NCBI GenBank assembly: GCA_002212725.1
Contig: MTCR01000103.1
Location: 17,019 to 81,018, forward strand
Length of the DNA stretch: 64,000 bases
DNA from: Sphingobacteriales bacterium TSM_CSM
Lineage (GTDB): Bacteria; Bacteroidota; Bacteroidia; Chitinophagales; UBA2359
Direction: 5' to 3'
Shown here: positions 53,725 through 62,936 of the stretch, piece after piece
How positions within the stretch are numbered: position 1 is the stretch's first letter
Layout: each line of letters opens with the position of its first letter
Translations under genes and position numbers: made by a program
Notes under the pieces: generated by a model
Told to the model about the DNA's origin: nothing
Seen by the model: only the letters and a program-made list of their open reading frames with translations
The model's database searches: none

Positions 53725-53753
53725 TTGAACGCCGCAAATTTGCAATACATTTG
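53725..53753 (+). promoter_or_regulatory. Bacteroidota promoter of phosphate transporter gene
   Basis: ATTG (TTG 53725-53727), an 18-nt spacer, TACATTTG 53746-53753, giving a start near 53758 and a leader of about 35 nt before the ATG at 53793. Confidence 0.65.
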
Positions 53754-53792
53754 CCATTATTTTTCAGTAACAAATACTAATCTCTGAAAATT

Positions 53793-55151
53793 ATGCCCGA
53801 ATTTGGATTGGAAGGCATGGCGCTTATCCTGCTTATTGTTTGTATCGCTTCGGTTTGTATTTTTGAGTTCATTAACGGCTTTCATGATACCGCAAATGCA
53901 GTAGCAACGGTTATTTACACCGGCACCCTCAAACCGCAGTGGGCTGTTGTGTGGTCGGGAATATGGAACTTTCTGGGTGTTTATGTTGGTGGCATAGGGG
54001 TAGCCCTCGGCATTATGAAACTGCTGCCATTAACAGACATGATGCTGCAATCTTTTAACGAAAATGTGTGTATTATAACCGCCCTTATGCTGGCGGCCAT
54101 CTTGTGGAACCTTGGCACCTGGTATTTTGGCATACCTTGCTCCAGTTCTCATACCATGATTGGTTCGCTGTTGGGTGTCGGAATGGTTTTTTACTTTCTT
54201 CATGGTGGTAGCGGTGTTAACTGGGACAAGGCAAAAGACATAGGTTTGTCTTTGCTCGTTTCGCCCCTCTTTGGCTTTACCGCAGCCATCGGGCTAATGT
54301 TTATATTGCGGCAGGTACTCAATAAAGGATACCGCTCACACATTTTTAACGAACCCGAACCCGGCCACCGTCCGCCACTTTGGATAAGGGCCATTTTGGT
54401 TACTACCTGCACCCTGGTGAGTTTCTTTCATGGCTCTAACGACGGACAAAAAGGCGTGGGGCTGATGATGATTGTACTGCTTACTTTTGTGCCCATGAAA
54501 TATGCCCTTGCACCGCAGTTTACCCCCGATGACTGCATACAAACGCTGGCAAATATTGAAACTACCCTGGGAAAAAACGGCGCCGAGGTAGCGCCAATCA
54601 TTGCAGAACTGAATGCAGACTTGCAGCACTATAAAGAAACAGCCGATGCAAAAACCAAATATACCTTGCGCCGCGATTTGCAGCGTTTTGTCAAAAAAAT
54701 GGGAACACTCCACGCCGAAATTGACGCAAATACCCAAAAAGCCATTAACGTTGAACTGAAAAAGCTGAAGTCTTATACCGATTTTGCCCCAACCTGGGTA
54801 ATTATGGTAATTGCTCTCTGTCTTGGTTTGGGTACTATGGTGGGCTGGAAGCGAATTGTTATTACCATTGGCGAAAAAATTGGTAAACGCCACATGACTT
54901 ACGCCGAAGGTGCAACTGCCGAATTAATTGCAGCCAGCACCATTGGTTTAAGCACCGGACTGGGATTGCCGGTTAGTACTACGCACGTACTGTCTTCGGG
55001 GGTTGCCGGTAGCATGGTAGCTACTAAAGGGGTAAAAAACCTGCAATCAAATACCGTTTTCAACATAGCGCTTGCCTGGATTCTTACCTTGCCCGTAACT
55101 ATTGTGCTGGCGGGCGGGTTTTACTGGATTTTTCAGAAATTATTTGTCTGA
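53793..55151 (+). CDS. Inorganic phosphate transporter (PiT family)
   Basis: A 452-residue inner-membrane transporter of the PiT family, moving phosphate (often as a divalent-metal complex) with H+ or Na+. Both family repeats are seen: NGFHDTANAVATVIYTGTL near the N-terminus and FFHGSNDGQKGVGLMM mid-protein, plus CSSSHTMIGSLLGVG and STTHVLSSGVAGSMVATKG. A soluble loop of about 110 residues (NIETTLGKNGAEV ... NVELKKLKSYTDF) splits the two halves, longer than in E. coli PitA. It has its own promoter. The downstream 120-residue membrane protein starts 75 nt after its stop. Confidence 0.95.
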   Translation: MPEFGLEGMALILLIVCIASVCIFEFINGFHDTANAVATVIYTGTLKPQWAVVWSGIWNFLGVYVGGIGVALGIMKLLPLTDMMLQSFNENVCIITALMLAAILWNLGTWYFGIPCSSSHTMIGSLLGVGMVFYFLHGGSGVNWDKAKDIGLSLLVSPLFGFTAAIGLMFILRQVLNKGYRSHIFNEPEPGHRPPLWIRAILVTTCTLVSFFHGSNDGQKGVGLMMIVLLTFVPMKYALAPQFTPDDCIQTLANIETTLGKNGAEVAPIIAELNADLQHYKETADAKTKYTLRRDLQRFVKKMGTLHAEIDANTQKAINVELKKLKSYTDFAPTWVIMVIALCLGLGTMVGWKRIVITIGEKIGKRHMTYAEGATAELIAASTIGLSTGLGLPVSTTHVLSSGVAGSMVATKGVKNLQSNTVFNIALAWILTLPVTIVLAGGFYWIFQKLFV

Positions 55152-55226
55152 AATTCAGGGTATCAGTCCGGTAAACTACTTTTGTTCTTATATTGCAGTG
55201 TTTCTTTCACCAAAATGCTGTAATTT

Positions 55227-55589
55227 ATGAAAAATGTTTCAAATGCTATTTATGCTCAGCTCATTTACATGGTGGGCATGGGACTTGGTTTGTTATTTTT
55301 TCCCAACCTGCTTCTTGGAGTTTTTGGCATTTCACCGGCAACCGAAGTATGGGTGCGGGTGGTAGGTGCTTTGGCGTTGGTATTAGCCTATTATTATTTT
55401 ACCATGCTCAGGCAGCAAAACACAGTCTTTTTTTGGGCAACTGTGTGGGGGCGCTATGCATTTTGCTTAACACTTGCAGGGCTTGTGGCTTTGGGATTTG
55501 GCGAAAAACCTATCTACCTTTTTGCTGCATTTGAGTTATTACTGGCAGGTTGGGCACATTTTGCCCTTTCCCAAAGTAAAGCCGGGTAG
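55227..55589 (+). CDS. Small four-helix membrane protein, unknown function
   Basis: 120 residues forming four hydrophobic segments: LIYMVGMGLGLLFFPNLLLG, VVGALALVLAYYYFTML, FFWATVWGRYAFCLTLAGL and IYLFAAFELLLAGWAHFAL, separated by very short loops. The plan is common among uncharacterised Bacteroidota inner-membrane proteins. It has a TACTTTTG box at 55177-55184 but no clear -33 element. Confidence 0.75.
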   Translation: MKNVSNAIYAQLIYMVGMGLGLLFFPNLLLGVFGISPATEVWVRVVGALALVLAYYYFTMLRQQNTVFFWATVWGRYAFCLTLAGLVALGFGEKPIYLFAAFELLLAGWAHFALSQSKAG

Positions 55590-55615
55590 CGCACAACTTT
55601 GCTGCAGTTTGCGGG

Positions 55616-57232
55616 TTAAGGATTAGTTACACTCACCTGTATTGAACCCGCTGCTCCGCCCAGCCAAACCACGCTCACTGAATTGGTGTTTTGACCCGAA
55701 ACAATGTTGCCGCTGCCCGATGCAATACTCCAGTTATAGAGGTAGCCCGGCACATACTCAACCGAATAAATGTATTCTGTGGTATTGTTGTCGCAAACAA
55801 CAGTTTCGCCGCTTATTTGCGGGGTGGGCGTGGTTTTAAAATCAAGACTTACCGCTGCCGAAACCGAACTACAGAGGGCATTGCCGGTTTTGCCCACTTT
55901 TACCGCATAATTACCCGTTTGGGTAGCATTGTAGGTGGCGCTGTTGGCACCTGTAATATCCGTTCCGTTTAACTGCCATTGGTAGGTGAAGCCGTTTCCG
56001 GTAAGTGCCTGCAGGGTATATACATCACCTACGCATAGATTATTGGGTAAATTGCTGTTGATAATGCGGGCAAGAGGAGCACAATTAACAGACCGTATCT
56101 TGTAAATATTACCCGATAAATGTCCTGCCACATACATTTCGCCATGGTAGTCGGTGCCCAAGGTGCTAAACTCATTATTTGTTGTATCTTTTATTTGTGT
56201 AAACGAAAATGGTGGGGCTGCCGCAGCATCGGCATTGGCTGCAAAAAAAATGCCCGAACAATAATCGGCAAAAAGATATTGTCCATACAAATCGGCAAAT
56301 TGCACACCGCGGTAAACAAGCCCACCCGTAACCGAACAACCAAAACCCGAAGGAGGCATGCTGCTGGCATAAGAAAACACCGGAAATGTGTACACAGCAC
56401 CTGTTGGACAAACTCCGCCATAGGAATTATTGGCTTCGTAACAGTTCCAGCCATAGTTTAGTCCGCCCGTGCCGGCAGGTTCAAAATCTATTTCCTCCCA
56501 GTTATATTGTCCAACATCACCAATCCACATATTGCCGTTTAGCGGGTCAAAGCTAAACCTCCAGGGGTTTCTCAGCCCAAGCGACCAAATTTCGGGTGCG
56601 TATTGAGTATTGCCAACAAATGGATTGGTGGCAGGAATGGAATAGTTGGAGCCGCTGTTTACATCAATACGCAACATTTTTCCCAGCAACGATAACTTGT
56701 TTTGTGCATAGCCCTGCGGGTCGCCCCCGTTTCCACCGTCGCCCATACCTATATATAAATACCCGTCGGGGCCAAACTCCAGGTTGCCGCCGTTGTGGTT
56801 GGGATATGGTTGTGCAATGGTTAGCAGCAGCAGTTCACTGCCAGGGTCGGCTATGTTGGGGTTGCCCGCATTCCGGGTAAAGCGGCATACATAGGTATTG
56901 CCGTTTGATTCTGCCGTATAGTTCACATAAAAATACCCGTTGGTTGCATAATTGGGGTGAAAGGCCAACCCCAGCAGCCCCTTTTCATTGCCCGATTGTG
57001 ATACTGTGCCGCTTAAATCTAAAAAAGGCGTACTTTGTTTAATGCCCAGAGAATCACAAATATAGATAACGCCACGCTGCTGAACAATAAACAACCTCGA
57101 ATCGCCGCAGTTTTCAATGGCAACAGGCTGGGCATAACCGCCCGAAAACGGTATAAGGTTTACCGATGGCTGGGCAAACAGGGGCTGTATAAAACAACAA
57201 GTTACAAAAAGTAAAATGAACCGGCAATTCAT
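55616..57232 (-). CDS. Secreted glucose/sorbosone dehydrogenase-like (PQQ-type) protein with Ig-like tail
   Basis: A 538-residue exported protein; ATG 57232 gives signal peptide MNCRFILLFVTCCFIQPLFA, while the 601-residue longest frame has none. The body matches the GSDH six-bladed propeller family: GYAQPVAIENCGDSRLFIVQ, GLLGLAFHPNYATNGYFYV, NHNGGNLEFGPDGYLYIGMG, EIWSLGLRNPWRFSFDP, WIGDVGQYNWEEIDF, NYGWNCYE. Family members oxidise sugars with PQQ, although many bacterial ones have unproven substrates. C-terminal Ig/PKD-type modules follow, and the protein stops at QVSVTNP without the T9SS domain usual after such modules. Confidence 0.87.
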   Translation of the reverse strand: MNCRFILLFVTCCFIQPLFAQPSVNLIPFSGGYAQPVAIENCGDSRLFIVQQRGVIYICDSLGIKQSTPFLDLSGTVSQSGNEKGLLGLAFHPNYATNGYFYVNYTAESNGNTYVCRFTRNAGNPNIADPGSELLLLTIAQPYPNHNGGNLEFGPDGYLYIGMGDGGNGGDPQGYAQNKLSLLGKMLRIDVNSGSNYSIPATNPFVGNTQYAPEIWSLGLRNPWRFSFDPLNGNMWIGDVGQYNWEEIDFEPAGTGGLNYGWNCYEANNSYGGVCPTGAVYTFPVFSYASSMPPSGFGCSVTGGLVYRGVQFADLYGQYLFADYCSGIFFAANADAAAAPPFSFTQIKDTTNNEFSTLGTDYHGEMYVAGHLSGNIYKIRSVNCAPLARIINSNLPNNLCVGDVYTLQALTGNGFTYQWQLNGTDITGANSATYNATQTGNYAVKVGKTGNALCSSVSAAVSLDFKTTPTPQISGETVVCDNNTTEYIYSVEYVPGYLYNWSIASGSGNIVSGQNTNSVSVVWLGGAAGSIQVSVTNP

Positions 57233-57436
57233 GGTAAAAGATGTTTGCTTTATTTTGAAATACAACTGCATGAATATATGCTTGCAGCATAATTGCACCA
57301 AAATAAAGAAAACAAAGAGATTTCTGAAATATTTCAGAGAAAAAGGAGAATTATTTTTACGCAACGGAAAATATCCCGAAAAGTCGGGGGCAAAGTTGCT
57401 AAAAACAGAAAAACATAGCAACGCAGGAGCTGCAGG

Positions 57437-58090
57437 CTACCCGTTCCGGTTGGCAACTGTATAGGCAAATACAGTGTTTTGAAACTGCTGTATTTGCACC
57501 GTAGCCTGTAATACCATATTGTTTTTAACCACCATGGCATCAATATAACCGGTTAAAGGTTCTTGTGCAGCAACAGTCAGTTGTACATTTTGAAGCACAA
57601 TATGTTGGTTAAACTGCAGTTCCTTAAGGCCGTACCATTTATAAATGGCTTCTTTGGCACACCAGAATGCTGTAAGAGTGCGCAGGTCATCGGGGTGAAT
57701 AAGGGCAAGTTCGGAAACAGACAAAAATTTCTCTTTAATTTTAAACAACTGTGGTCTGAGTTCTTCGGCATCTATACCCACATCAAGATGCGGATGCCAG
57801 ATAACGGCAGCCATTTGTCTTGAATGACTGATGCCAACCTTGCCGCCGTCGGGTAAAAATGGTTTGCCTTCGGGGGTGTATTGCAGGGAAGGGGCTTCAT
57901 GACCCGATACCTGTTCGAGCAAAATCCGGCTGCATAGCCATTCATTTTTGCGGCGTTCATGGGCATAGGGCGGCAAAAAGGGCAGCAGTTTTGCCGTAAG
58001 TGCATAATTTGGTGGCTCAACGGGGGCAATGCCAACTGTTGCGCCGGAATAGGGAAAAATAAGCGGATATATGCCGGTTATAATACTCAA
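57437..58090 (-). CDS. 4'-phosphopantetheinyl transferase superfamily protein
   Basis: A 217-residue Sfp-type enzyme that transfers the phosphopantetheine arm of CoA to a Ser of carrier proteins. The key motifs are GISHSRQMAAVI, VGIDAEEL (Mg2+ Asp) and FWCAKEAIYKWYG (WxxKEA). The presence of an Sfp-type enzyme is consistent with, but not proof of, a carrier-protein-based pathway; no PKS or NRPS is in the window. Its stop lies 16 nt from the next minus-strand end, and it is separated from endonuclease V by 9 nt, so the two may be one transcript. Confidence 0.9.
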   Translation of the reverse strand: MSIITGIYPLIFPYSGATVGIAPVEPPNYALTAKLLPFLPPYAHERRKNEWLCSRILLEQVSGHEAPSLQYTPEGKPFLPDGGKVGISHSRQMAAVIWHPHLDVGIDAEELRPQLFKIKEKFLSVSELALIHPDDLRTLTAFWCAKEAIYKWYGLKELQFNQHIVLQNVQLTVAAQEPLTGYIDAMVVKNNMVLQATVQIQQFQNTVFAYTVANRNG

Positions 58091-58099
58091 AAGCCGCAG

Positions 58100-58795
58100 T
58101 TATTTGGGTTGTTTATGGTTTCCCGATTCAATTCGCAGCCGGTTTACCAATAAATGAGCCTGCCTTGTGGGTTCGGGAATGCGGTATCTGGTGCAGCACA
58201 GCAGCATAATGTTCAACGCATCGGGTAGGGTTATGAGGTGTCCGGCAGAGATATAAACCGGTTTTACCCCGGTTTTTGTGCGCAGGGCAGCGCCAATTTT
58301 TTCGCCGTTGTGCAATAAATAGGCAAAACTGCCTTTTTCGGCAGCAAGGTAGCCGTGTTGCCCTACCAATACCGATTTTCCACACCCCAAAGCGGGGCAA
58401 TTGGTGGCAAGCCCAAAATGAGCGGCAATGCCCATGCGGCGCGGATGTGCATACCCGTGCCCATCAAGCACTACCACATCGGGTTTAAATTGCAACTGCT
58501 CCCAAACTTTGAGCAAGGCAGGCATTTCTCTGAATGAGAGCAATCCGGGAATATAGGGAAAATCTGCTTTTGCAACAGTGGTTGCCTGTTCCACAATTTG
58601 CAGGCCGGGAAAAGAAAGCACCACAATGCCGGCGTAAATTTCGGGCGAGAATTTGTTGAACGAAATGTCGGCACCGGCAATTAAACGAACCCTTTCGGGC
58701 GGAAACGGGGTAAATTGCAATTGTTCCCGCAATTGAAGTTGCAGTGCAATGGCATCTTTGGGGTTTTGCGGAAAAGGCGGTGAAGCGCCGGGCAT
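58100..58795 (-). CDS. nfi: Endonuclease V
   Basis: A 231-residue DNA-repair endonuclease cutting at deaminated adenine (hypoxanthine). The active-site acids are visible: Asp43 in IAGADISF, Glu90 in YIPGLLSFRE and Asp111 in VLDGHGYAHPRRMG. The length is typical. It is followed within 9 nt by the phosphopantetheinyl transferase, and preceded by the DUF4442 gene (2-nt gap), so three unrelated genes appear co-transcribed. Confidence 0.93.
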   Translation of the reverse strand: MPGASPPFPQNPKDAIALQLQLREQLQFTPFPPERVRLIAGADISFNKFSPEIYAGIVVLSFPGLQIVEQATTVAKADFPYIPGLLSFREMPALLKVWEQLQFKPDVVVLDGHGYAHPRRMGIAAHFGLATNCPALGCGKSVLVGQHGYLAAEKGSFAYLLHNGEKIGAALRTKTGVKPVYISAGHLITLPDALNIMLLCCTRYRIPEPTRQAHLLVNRLRIESGNHKQPK

Positions 58796-58797
58796 AG

Positions 58798-59307
58798 TTA
58801 TTGGTTTTTTTTGCGCTTCATTGACCAGGTAATGGTAAAACGAGCCACTTCTTCGCCGGCTTTGTTGGTGCCAATAGATAGCGCCTCTACAGATACCGGC
58901 TCGCCGGTGGACAAGGTTTTGGCAACAGCTTCAAAAAACATCGGGCCGTTTTGGCAGGTAAAAGTGGTAAGGTCGGTAGCTTTTTTGGTAAAATCGGACT
59001 TTAAACCAACCACCAAGAAAGAAACAGGGGCGCCGGCAGTTTCTAATGCCATTAAGCCCAATACTCCGGTTGACATTTCGGCGGCCATGCTTAGTGCGGC
59101 AAAATAGGTTGATTTAAACGGATTTTGGGTTAACCAACCATACGGAATGCTCACGCTGGCCATGTTGGGGCTGAGTTCTGCCATTTTTAGCCTGGCTACA
59201 AAGGCCAAAGGAAGCTTGTAAAGCAAAAAAAGTTTGAACAAGAAAGGGTTAAGCAGCCGGTTAATAAACCGTTTAACCTTAGGATGTGAAGCGGGTTCTG
59301 GCATCAT
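58798..59307 (-). CDS. DUF4442 hotdog-fold protein
   Basis: A 169-residue protein of the DUF4442 family, which is related to hotdog thioesterases (PaaI-like). Conserved stretches are RLKMAELSPNMASVSIPYGW, NPFKSTYFAALSMAAEMSTG and SFLVVGLKSDFTKKATDLTT. The family has no assigned substrate. It heads the short run with endonuclease V and the phosphopantetheinyl transferase. Confidence 0.85.
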   Translation of the reverse strand: MMPEPASHPKVKRFINRLLNPFLFKLFLLYKLPLAFVARLKMAELSPNMASVSIPYGWLTQNPFKSTYFAALSMAAEMSTGVLGLMALETAGAPVSFLVVGLKSDFTKKATDLTTFTCQNGPMFFEAVAKTLSTGEPVSVEALSIGTNKAGEEVARFTITWSMKRKKNQ

Positions 59308-59658
59308 AAACAGCAGAATTGGTTATTTGCCGGCAGACCGGCGGCAAGTTGAATTTATGTATTCTTTTACCGGGGCAAATACGTAAAAATGACCTGAACG
59401 GCCAAATTTTTTTCAAAAATCTTAAAAATTTATTTAGGCTATATTATTTGTATTTAATGTGATAGATTATGCGTTTAGCCTTTTGCAAGAAAAGCGATTA
59501 AATAGTGTAAAAATAAATCAACTGTATGCATTTCTAATTCATGAAACGCGGCGCAAGGGGGTTGCACATAGCAGGAGTAGCAACAAATTGAACTAATTTA
59601 CTAACTTTGCCCCGCTAATCAAATTATTAGTGACATTTTAACAGTTCATTCTCAATTT
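59308..59658. other. Intergenic gap upstream of lytic transglycosylase
   Basis: No gene is supported. The region is AT-rich. A TAACTTTG box at 59602-59609 lies 49 nt before the ATG at 59659; no TTTG sits at the right distance. A divergent promoter for the DUF4442 gene would lie here but is not obvious. Confidence 0.5.
59602..59609 (+). promoter_or_regulatory. TAnnTTTG -7 box of the transglycosylase gene
   Basis: TAACTTTG, 49 nt before the ATG. No -33 element is found, so confidence is low. Confidence 0.4.
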
Positions 59659-62244
59659 ATGGATACAATCAAGAAAGTTCTTGGCGTTATGCTATTGTAT
59701 TGTTTTTCTTTTTTGCAAGCACACCCGGCATATCTGGGAAACCTCAACGCAATAGAAGAAAGCGTATTACAAATGACAAGTAACTTCGCCACTGCACCTG
59801 GAAATACAGACTACGAAAGCAAATTAGCTAAAATTTCCTCCTGCATTCCACTTGACTACAACCCCACTGTTCGCTCCTATATTGAGTTATACACAAACCG
59901 CACCCCCGCACTATCGGAAAAAATACTGAGCCTGAGCGATATTTACTTTCCTATTTTTGAAAAAACGCTTCGCAACAACGGTTTACCGATTGAATTTAAG
60001 TATTTACCCGTTACCGAGTCTGCTTTAGATGCCAATGCGGTATCGCGGGCGGGTGCAACGGGCTTGTGGCAATTAATGAGCAATACAGCAAAAGGATTGC
60101 GGCTTACGGTAAACAATTACGTTGATGAGCGCCGCGACCCCTATAAATCTACCGAGGCAGCAGTAAAATACCTGAAAAGCATGTACAATAAATATGATGA
60201 TTGGCTGCTGGTAATTGCTGCTTACAATTGTGGACCCGGAAAAGTAGATGAGGCCATCAGGCGTTCGGGTGGTATTCGCAACTATTGGTTGTTGTACGAT
60301 TACCTTCCCCGCGAAACCCGAAACTATGTGCCTGCCTTTATTGCCTGCGTTTATTGGATGCACTACTACCTCGACCACTCACTGCGGCTTGTTCCGCACC
60401 CTTATGCCAATTTGTTTGCCGGTTCCGATACCCTTATGGTAAAGGGTCCGCTGCACCTGAATACGGTAAGTAGTGTGCTGAATTTAGATGCCGCTAAACT
60501 GGCGTTTATGAATCCGGCTCTCAAGCAACGCATTTTGCCCGACAACAAAACGCAGTATTGCCTGCGCCTGCCTGTTACCGAATTATGGACATTCAGGCAA
60601 AGGCAAAACCTCATATATTCGGGTTCTGCCGGCCTTATTAACTCGGCAGGTATTGCCGAAAAGGAATACACCGATGTATGGTATAAGGTAAAAACCGGCG
60701 ACAACCTGAGCACCATAGCCGCAAAGTATAAATGTACCGTTTCCCAACTCAAAAAATGGAATAAACTCAAAAGCAGTACCCTTAAACAAGGGCAAAAGCT
60801 AAAGGTGGGGGTAAAAACGGTAAGTAAAAAAATTGCCGTTGCGCCGCCGCCGGTGGTTAATGAAGGGGCAAATACGCCCGAGGCTCAGCCTGCAGACGAA
60901 ACAGCAGTTGCCGCAGTTGAAACAGGTACTTCGGGTAATAATGCCAATGTAGTACCGGCACAGCAATCAGCCCTTGATGCAGACCAGCCTGTTAAAACTG
61001 TGGCGAAGGATAAACTGTACAAGGTTAAAAAAGGCGATGCGCTGCTTACCATAGCCAAACAGAACAATTGCACCGTTGACGAACTGCGTAAATGGAACAA
61101 CCTGAAAGGAAACCAAATTACCGCCGGCCAGCAACTGAAAGTAGGTGTAACCGAAACGGTTGTACAAGCAACGGCAGGTGCAACCCCACTCAACCAAAAT
61201 GAGCCTGTTGCCGAAGATAATTTTGCAATTGACAACAACATCATTATTACCGACGACGGAGAAATTATTTTCAAAGACCAGATTCAACCTACCATTGCCG
61301 AGGTTTATGAACCGGTAAACGGTAAAATTGAAGACAGCAATTTTAAAATTTCCGACAATATTATTATTACCGCCAACGGCGACATTATTTTTAACAATAC
61401 ACAGGAAATTGCCGCCTTTACTACCGAACAAGAGGACGAAGCAGTTTCTGTAAACGGAACTGCTACACCGGAAATTGCGGGTTCAACTTCTTCCGATGCC
61501 GCCACCTTTACCACAGACGACAACATCATCATTACCCCCGAAGGCGATATTCTGTTTAAAGACCAGTTGCCGGCAGGATATAGCTACAGCAGCACACAAA
61601 CCACCTACACAACAACAACGGCAGCCGAAACCAAAGCAACACCGGCAGCAGCCGATGCCGCCACCTTTACCACAGACGACAACATCATCATTACCCCCGA
61701 AGGCGATATTCTGTTTAAAGACCAGTTGCCGGCAGGTTATAGCTACAGCAGCACACAAACCACCTACACAACAACAACGGCAGCCGAAACCAAAGCAACA
61801 CCGGCAGCAGCCAATGCCACCACCTTTACCACAGACGACAACATCATCATTACCCCCGAAGGCGATATTCTGTTTAAAGACCAGTTGCCGGCAGGTTATA
61901 GCTACAGCAGCACACAAACCACCTACACGGTTGGCGATGCAACAGATAAACCTGACGAAACAGCGGTAATTATTAATGAAGACGGGGAAATTATTTTCAC
62001 CGATGCCAAATCTGCCGAATTTGCCAATGCCTCCGCTAAGGAACGGGCTACTGCTTCGCGAACCACTGCCCCAAACGCCGAAGCAAAACAAACAAAGTAT
62101 GTTGTAAAAAAAGGCGACACACTTTGGTCAATTGTACAAAAAAGCAAAGGAGTTACCATTGAGCAGGTAGTGGAAGCCAACAAACTCACCTATAAATCGG
62201 TTTTGCGCGAGGGAATGGAACTGCTTATTCCGGCAGCCAAATAA
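59659..62244 (+). CDS. Lytic transglycosylase with three LysM domains and tandem repeats (MltD-like)
   Basis: An 861-residue exported murein-cleaving enzyme. A signal peptide (VLGVMLLYCFSFLQA) leads to an SLT domain (about 95-240): YFPIFEKTLRNNGLPIEFKY, catalytic Glu120 in PVTESALDANAVS, AGATGLWQLM, AAYNCGPGKVDEAIRRSGG. LysM modules, which bind peptidoglycan, lie at about 341-384 and 454-496, with a third at the very end (814-858). Between the second and third LysM, a low-complexity region has at least six copies of an NIIITxxGxIxFxDQ motif, including three near-identical 53-residue tandem units at 614-757. The insert is unusual and may be a flexible spacer or a variable surface segment. Confidence 0.92.
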   Translation: MDTIKKVLGVMLLYCFSFLQAHPAYLGNLNAIEESVLQMTSNFATAPGNTDYESKLAKISSCIPLDYNPTVRSYIELYTNRTPALSEKILSLSDIYFPIFEKTLRNNGLPIEFKYLPVTESALDANAVSRAGATGLWQLMSNTAKGLRLTVNNYVDERRDPYKSTEAAVKYLKSMYNKYDDWLLVIAAYNCGPGKVDEAIRRSGGIRNYWLLYDYLPRETRNYVPAFIACVYWMHYYLDHSLRLVPHPYANLFAGSDTLMVKGPLHLNTVSSVLNLDAAKLAFMNPALKQRILPDNKTQYCLRLPVTELWTFRQRQNLIYSGSAGLINSAGIAEKEYTDVWYKVKTGDNLSTIAAKYKCTVSQLKKWNKLKSSTLKQGQKLKVGVKTVSKKIAVAPPPVVNEGANTPEAQPADETAVAAVETGTSGNNANVVPAQQSALDADQPVKTVAKDKLYKVKKGDALLTIAKQNNCTVDELRKWNNLKGNQITAGQQLKVGVTETVVQATAGATPLNQNEPVAEDNFAIDNNIIITDDGEIIFKDQIQPTIAEVYEPVNGKIEDSNFKISDNIIITANGDIIFNNTQEIAAFTTEQEDEAVSVNGTATPEIAGSTSSDAATFTTDDNIIITPEGDILFKDQLPAGYSYSSTQTTYTTTTAAETKATPAAADAATFTTDDNIIITPEGDILFKDQLPAGYSYSSTQTTYTTTTAAETKATPAAANATTFTTDDNIIITPEGDILFKDQLPAGYSYSSTQTTYTVGDATDKPDETAVIINEDGEIIFTDAKSAEFANASAKERATASRTTAPNAEAKQTKYVVKKGDTLWSIVQKSKGVTIEQVVEANKLTYKSVLREGMELLIPAAK
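61498..61929 (+). repeat. Tandem 159-bp in-frame repeat within the transglycosylase gene
   Basis: Units begin at 61498, 61657 and 61816 (period 159 bp, 53 codons) and are almost identical; the third is partial (about 114 bp). Their protein core is TTDDNIIITPEGDILFKDQL followed by PAGYSYSSTQTTY and an Ala/Thr-rich tail. Two diverged copies precede (near 61230 and 61345) and one follows (near 61965). Confidence 0.93.
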
Positions 62245-62323
62245 ATTCCTGCCCCTGACCGTTAATTGTGCCTGAAAAAACGGTCATAAAGCAATATCTT
62301 GATTAATTAAAAGCAGCTACACA

Positions 62324-62365
62324 AAAAAAGCCTTTGGAACTGTTTTGTATTCCGAAGGCTTTTTT
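62324..62365 (+). terminator. Terminator downstream of the transglycosylase gene
   Basis: An A-run and AGCCTTTGGAA (62329-62339) pair imperfectly with TTCCGAAGGCT (62350-62360), followed by a T-run. It lies between the stop at 62244 and the true start of the next gene (62394), and overlaps that gene's over-long open frame. Confidence 0.78.
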
Positions 62366-62393
62366 CATTTTAGAGGCTAAACAGAAAGCAAAT

Positions 62394-62861
62394 ATGGTAC
62401 AGTTAATGGGATGCATATTGGCAGCTAAACTGGGGTACAGCGCGCTTTTTTTTGCATCATTTCTGGCGGCTACAATTGTGCCGTTTAGTTCAGAGGCAAT
62501 ATTGGCAGGCATGTTGCTGGGTAATTTTGAGGTAGTTACCTGTATTGTGCTGGCAACTGCCGGCAACTGGCTGGGCGGCATGACCGGGTATTGGCTGGGT
62601 TATATGGGTAAATGGGAGTGGCTGGAAAAGTATTTTAACATACCCAAAGAAAGGCTGAATAACTGGCATAAGCGTTTGAACCGCTATGGCGTAGTGCTGG
62701 CTTTTTTCTGCTGGTTGCCTTCTGTTGGCGATTTTATTGCCGTAGGGCTTGGTTTTATACGCAGCAATATGGCAATGGTAGCGCTGCTTATGCTTGTTGG
62801 AAAACTCATCCGGTACATGGTGGTTGCCTGGTTAATTTTAGAAGGGAAGCTGTTGTTTTAA
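62394..62861 (+). CDS. YqaA family (DedA/VTT-like) membrane protein
   Basis: A 155-residue inner-membrane protein with four to five helices. ATG 62394 is chosen because the longer frame begins inside the terminator at 62324. The motifs FLAATIVPFSSEAILAGMLL, TAGNWLGGMTGYWLGYMG and FFCWLPSVGDFIAVGLGFIR are those of YqaA-type, DedA-like proteins; the VTT superfamily is linked to lipid scrambling or undecaprenyl-phosphate recycling. The gene is short of a visible promoter. Confidence 0.87.
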   Translation: MVQLMGCILAAKLGYSALFFASFLAATIVPFSSEAILAGMLLGNFEVVTCIVLATAGNWLGGMTGYWLGYMGKWEWLEKYFNIPKERLNNWHKRLNRYGVVLAFFCWLPSVGDFIAVGLGFIRSNMAMVALLMLVGKLIRYMVVAWLILEGKLLF

Positions 62862-62936
62862 AAACCCTTTGTAATTTTACCCCGCCAAGTGCTACTTATA
62901 AATGCCGTATAACTTTTAAAAGTACCAACTTTTGAT

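Noticed and set aside
61498..61929. CRISPR-like direct repeats
   Set aside because: The units are contiguous, 159 bp long, in frame and without unique spacers, so they are a protein-coding tandem repeat.
61483..62091. Minus-strand frame of 202 codons rich in Cys/Gly repeats
   Set aside because: A mirror image of the 159-bp repeats in the transglycosylase gene; its periodicity follows from that repeat.
62334..62393. Upstream start for the YqaA-like protein
   Set aside because: The extension would begin within the T-rich side of the terminator and has no family similarity.
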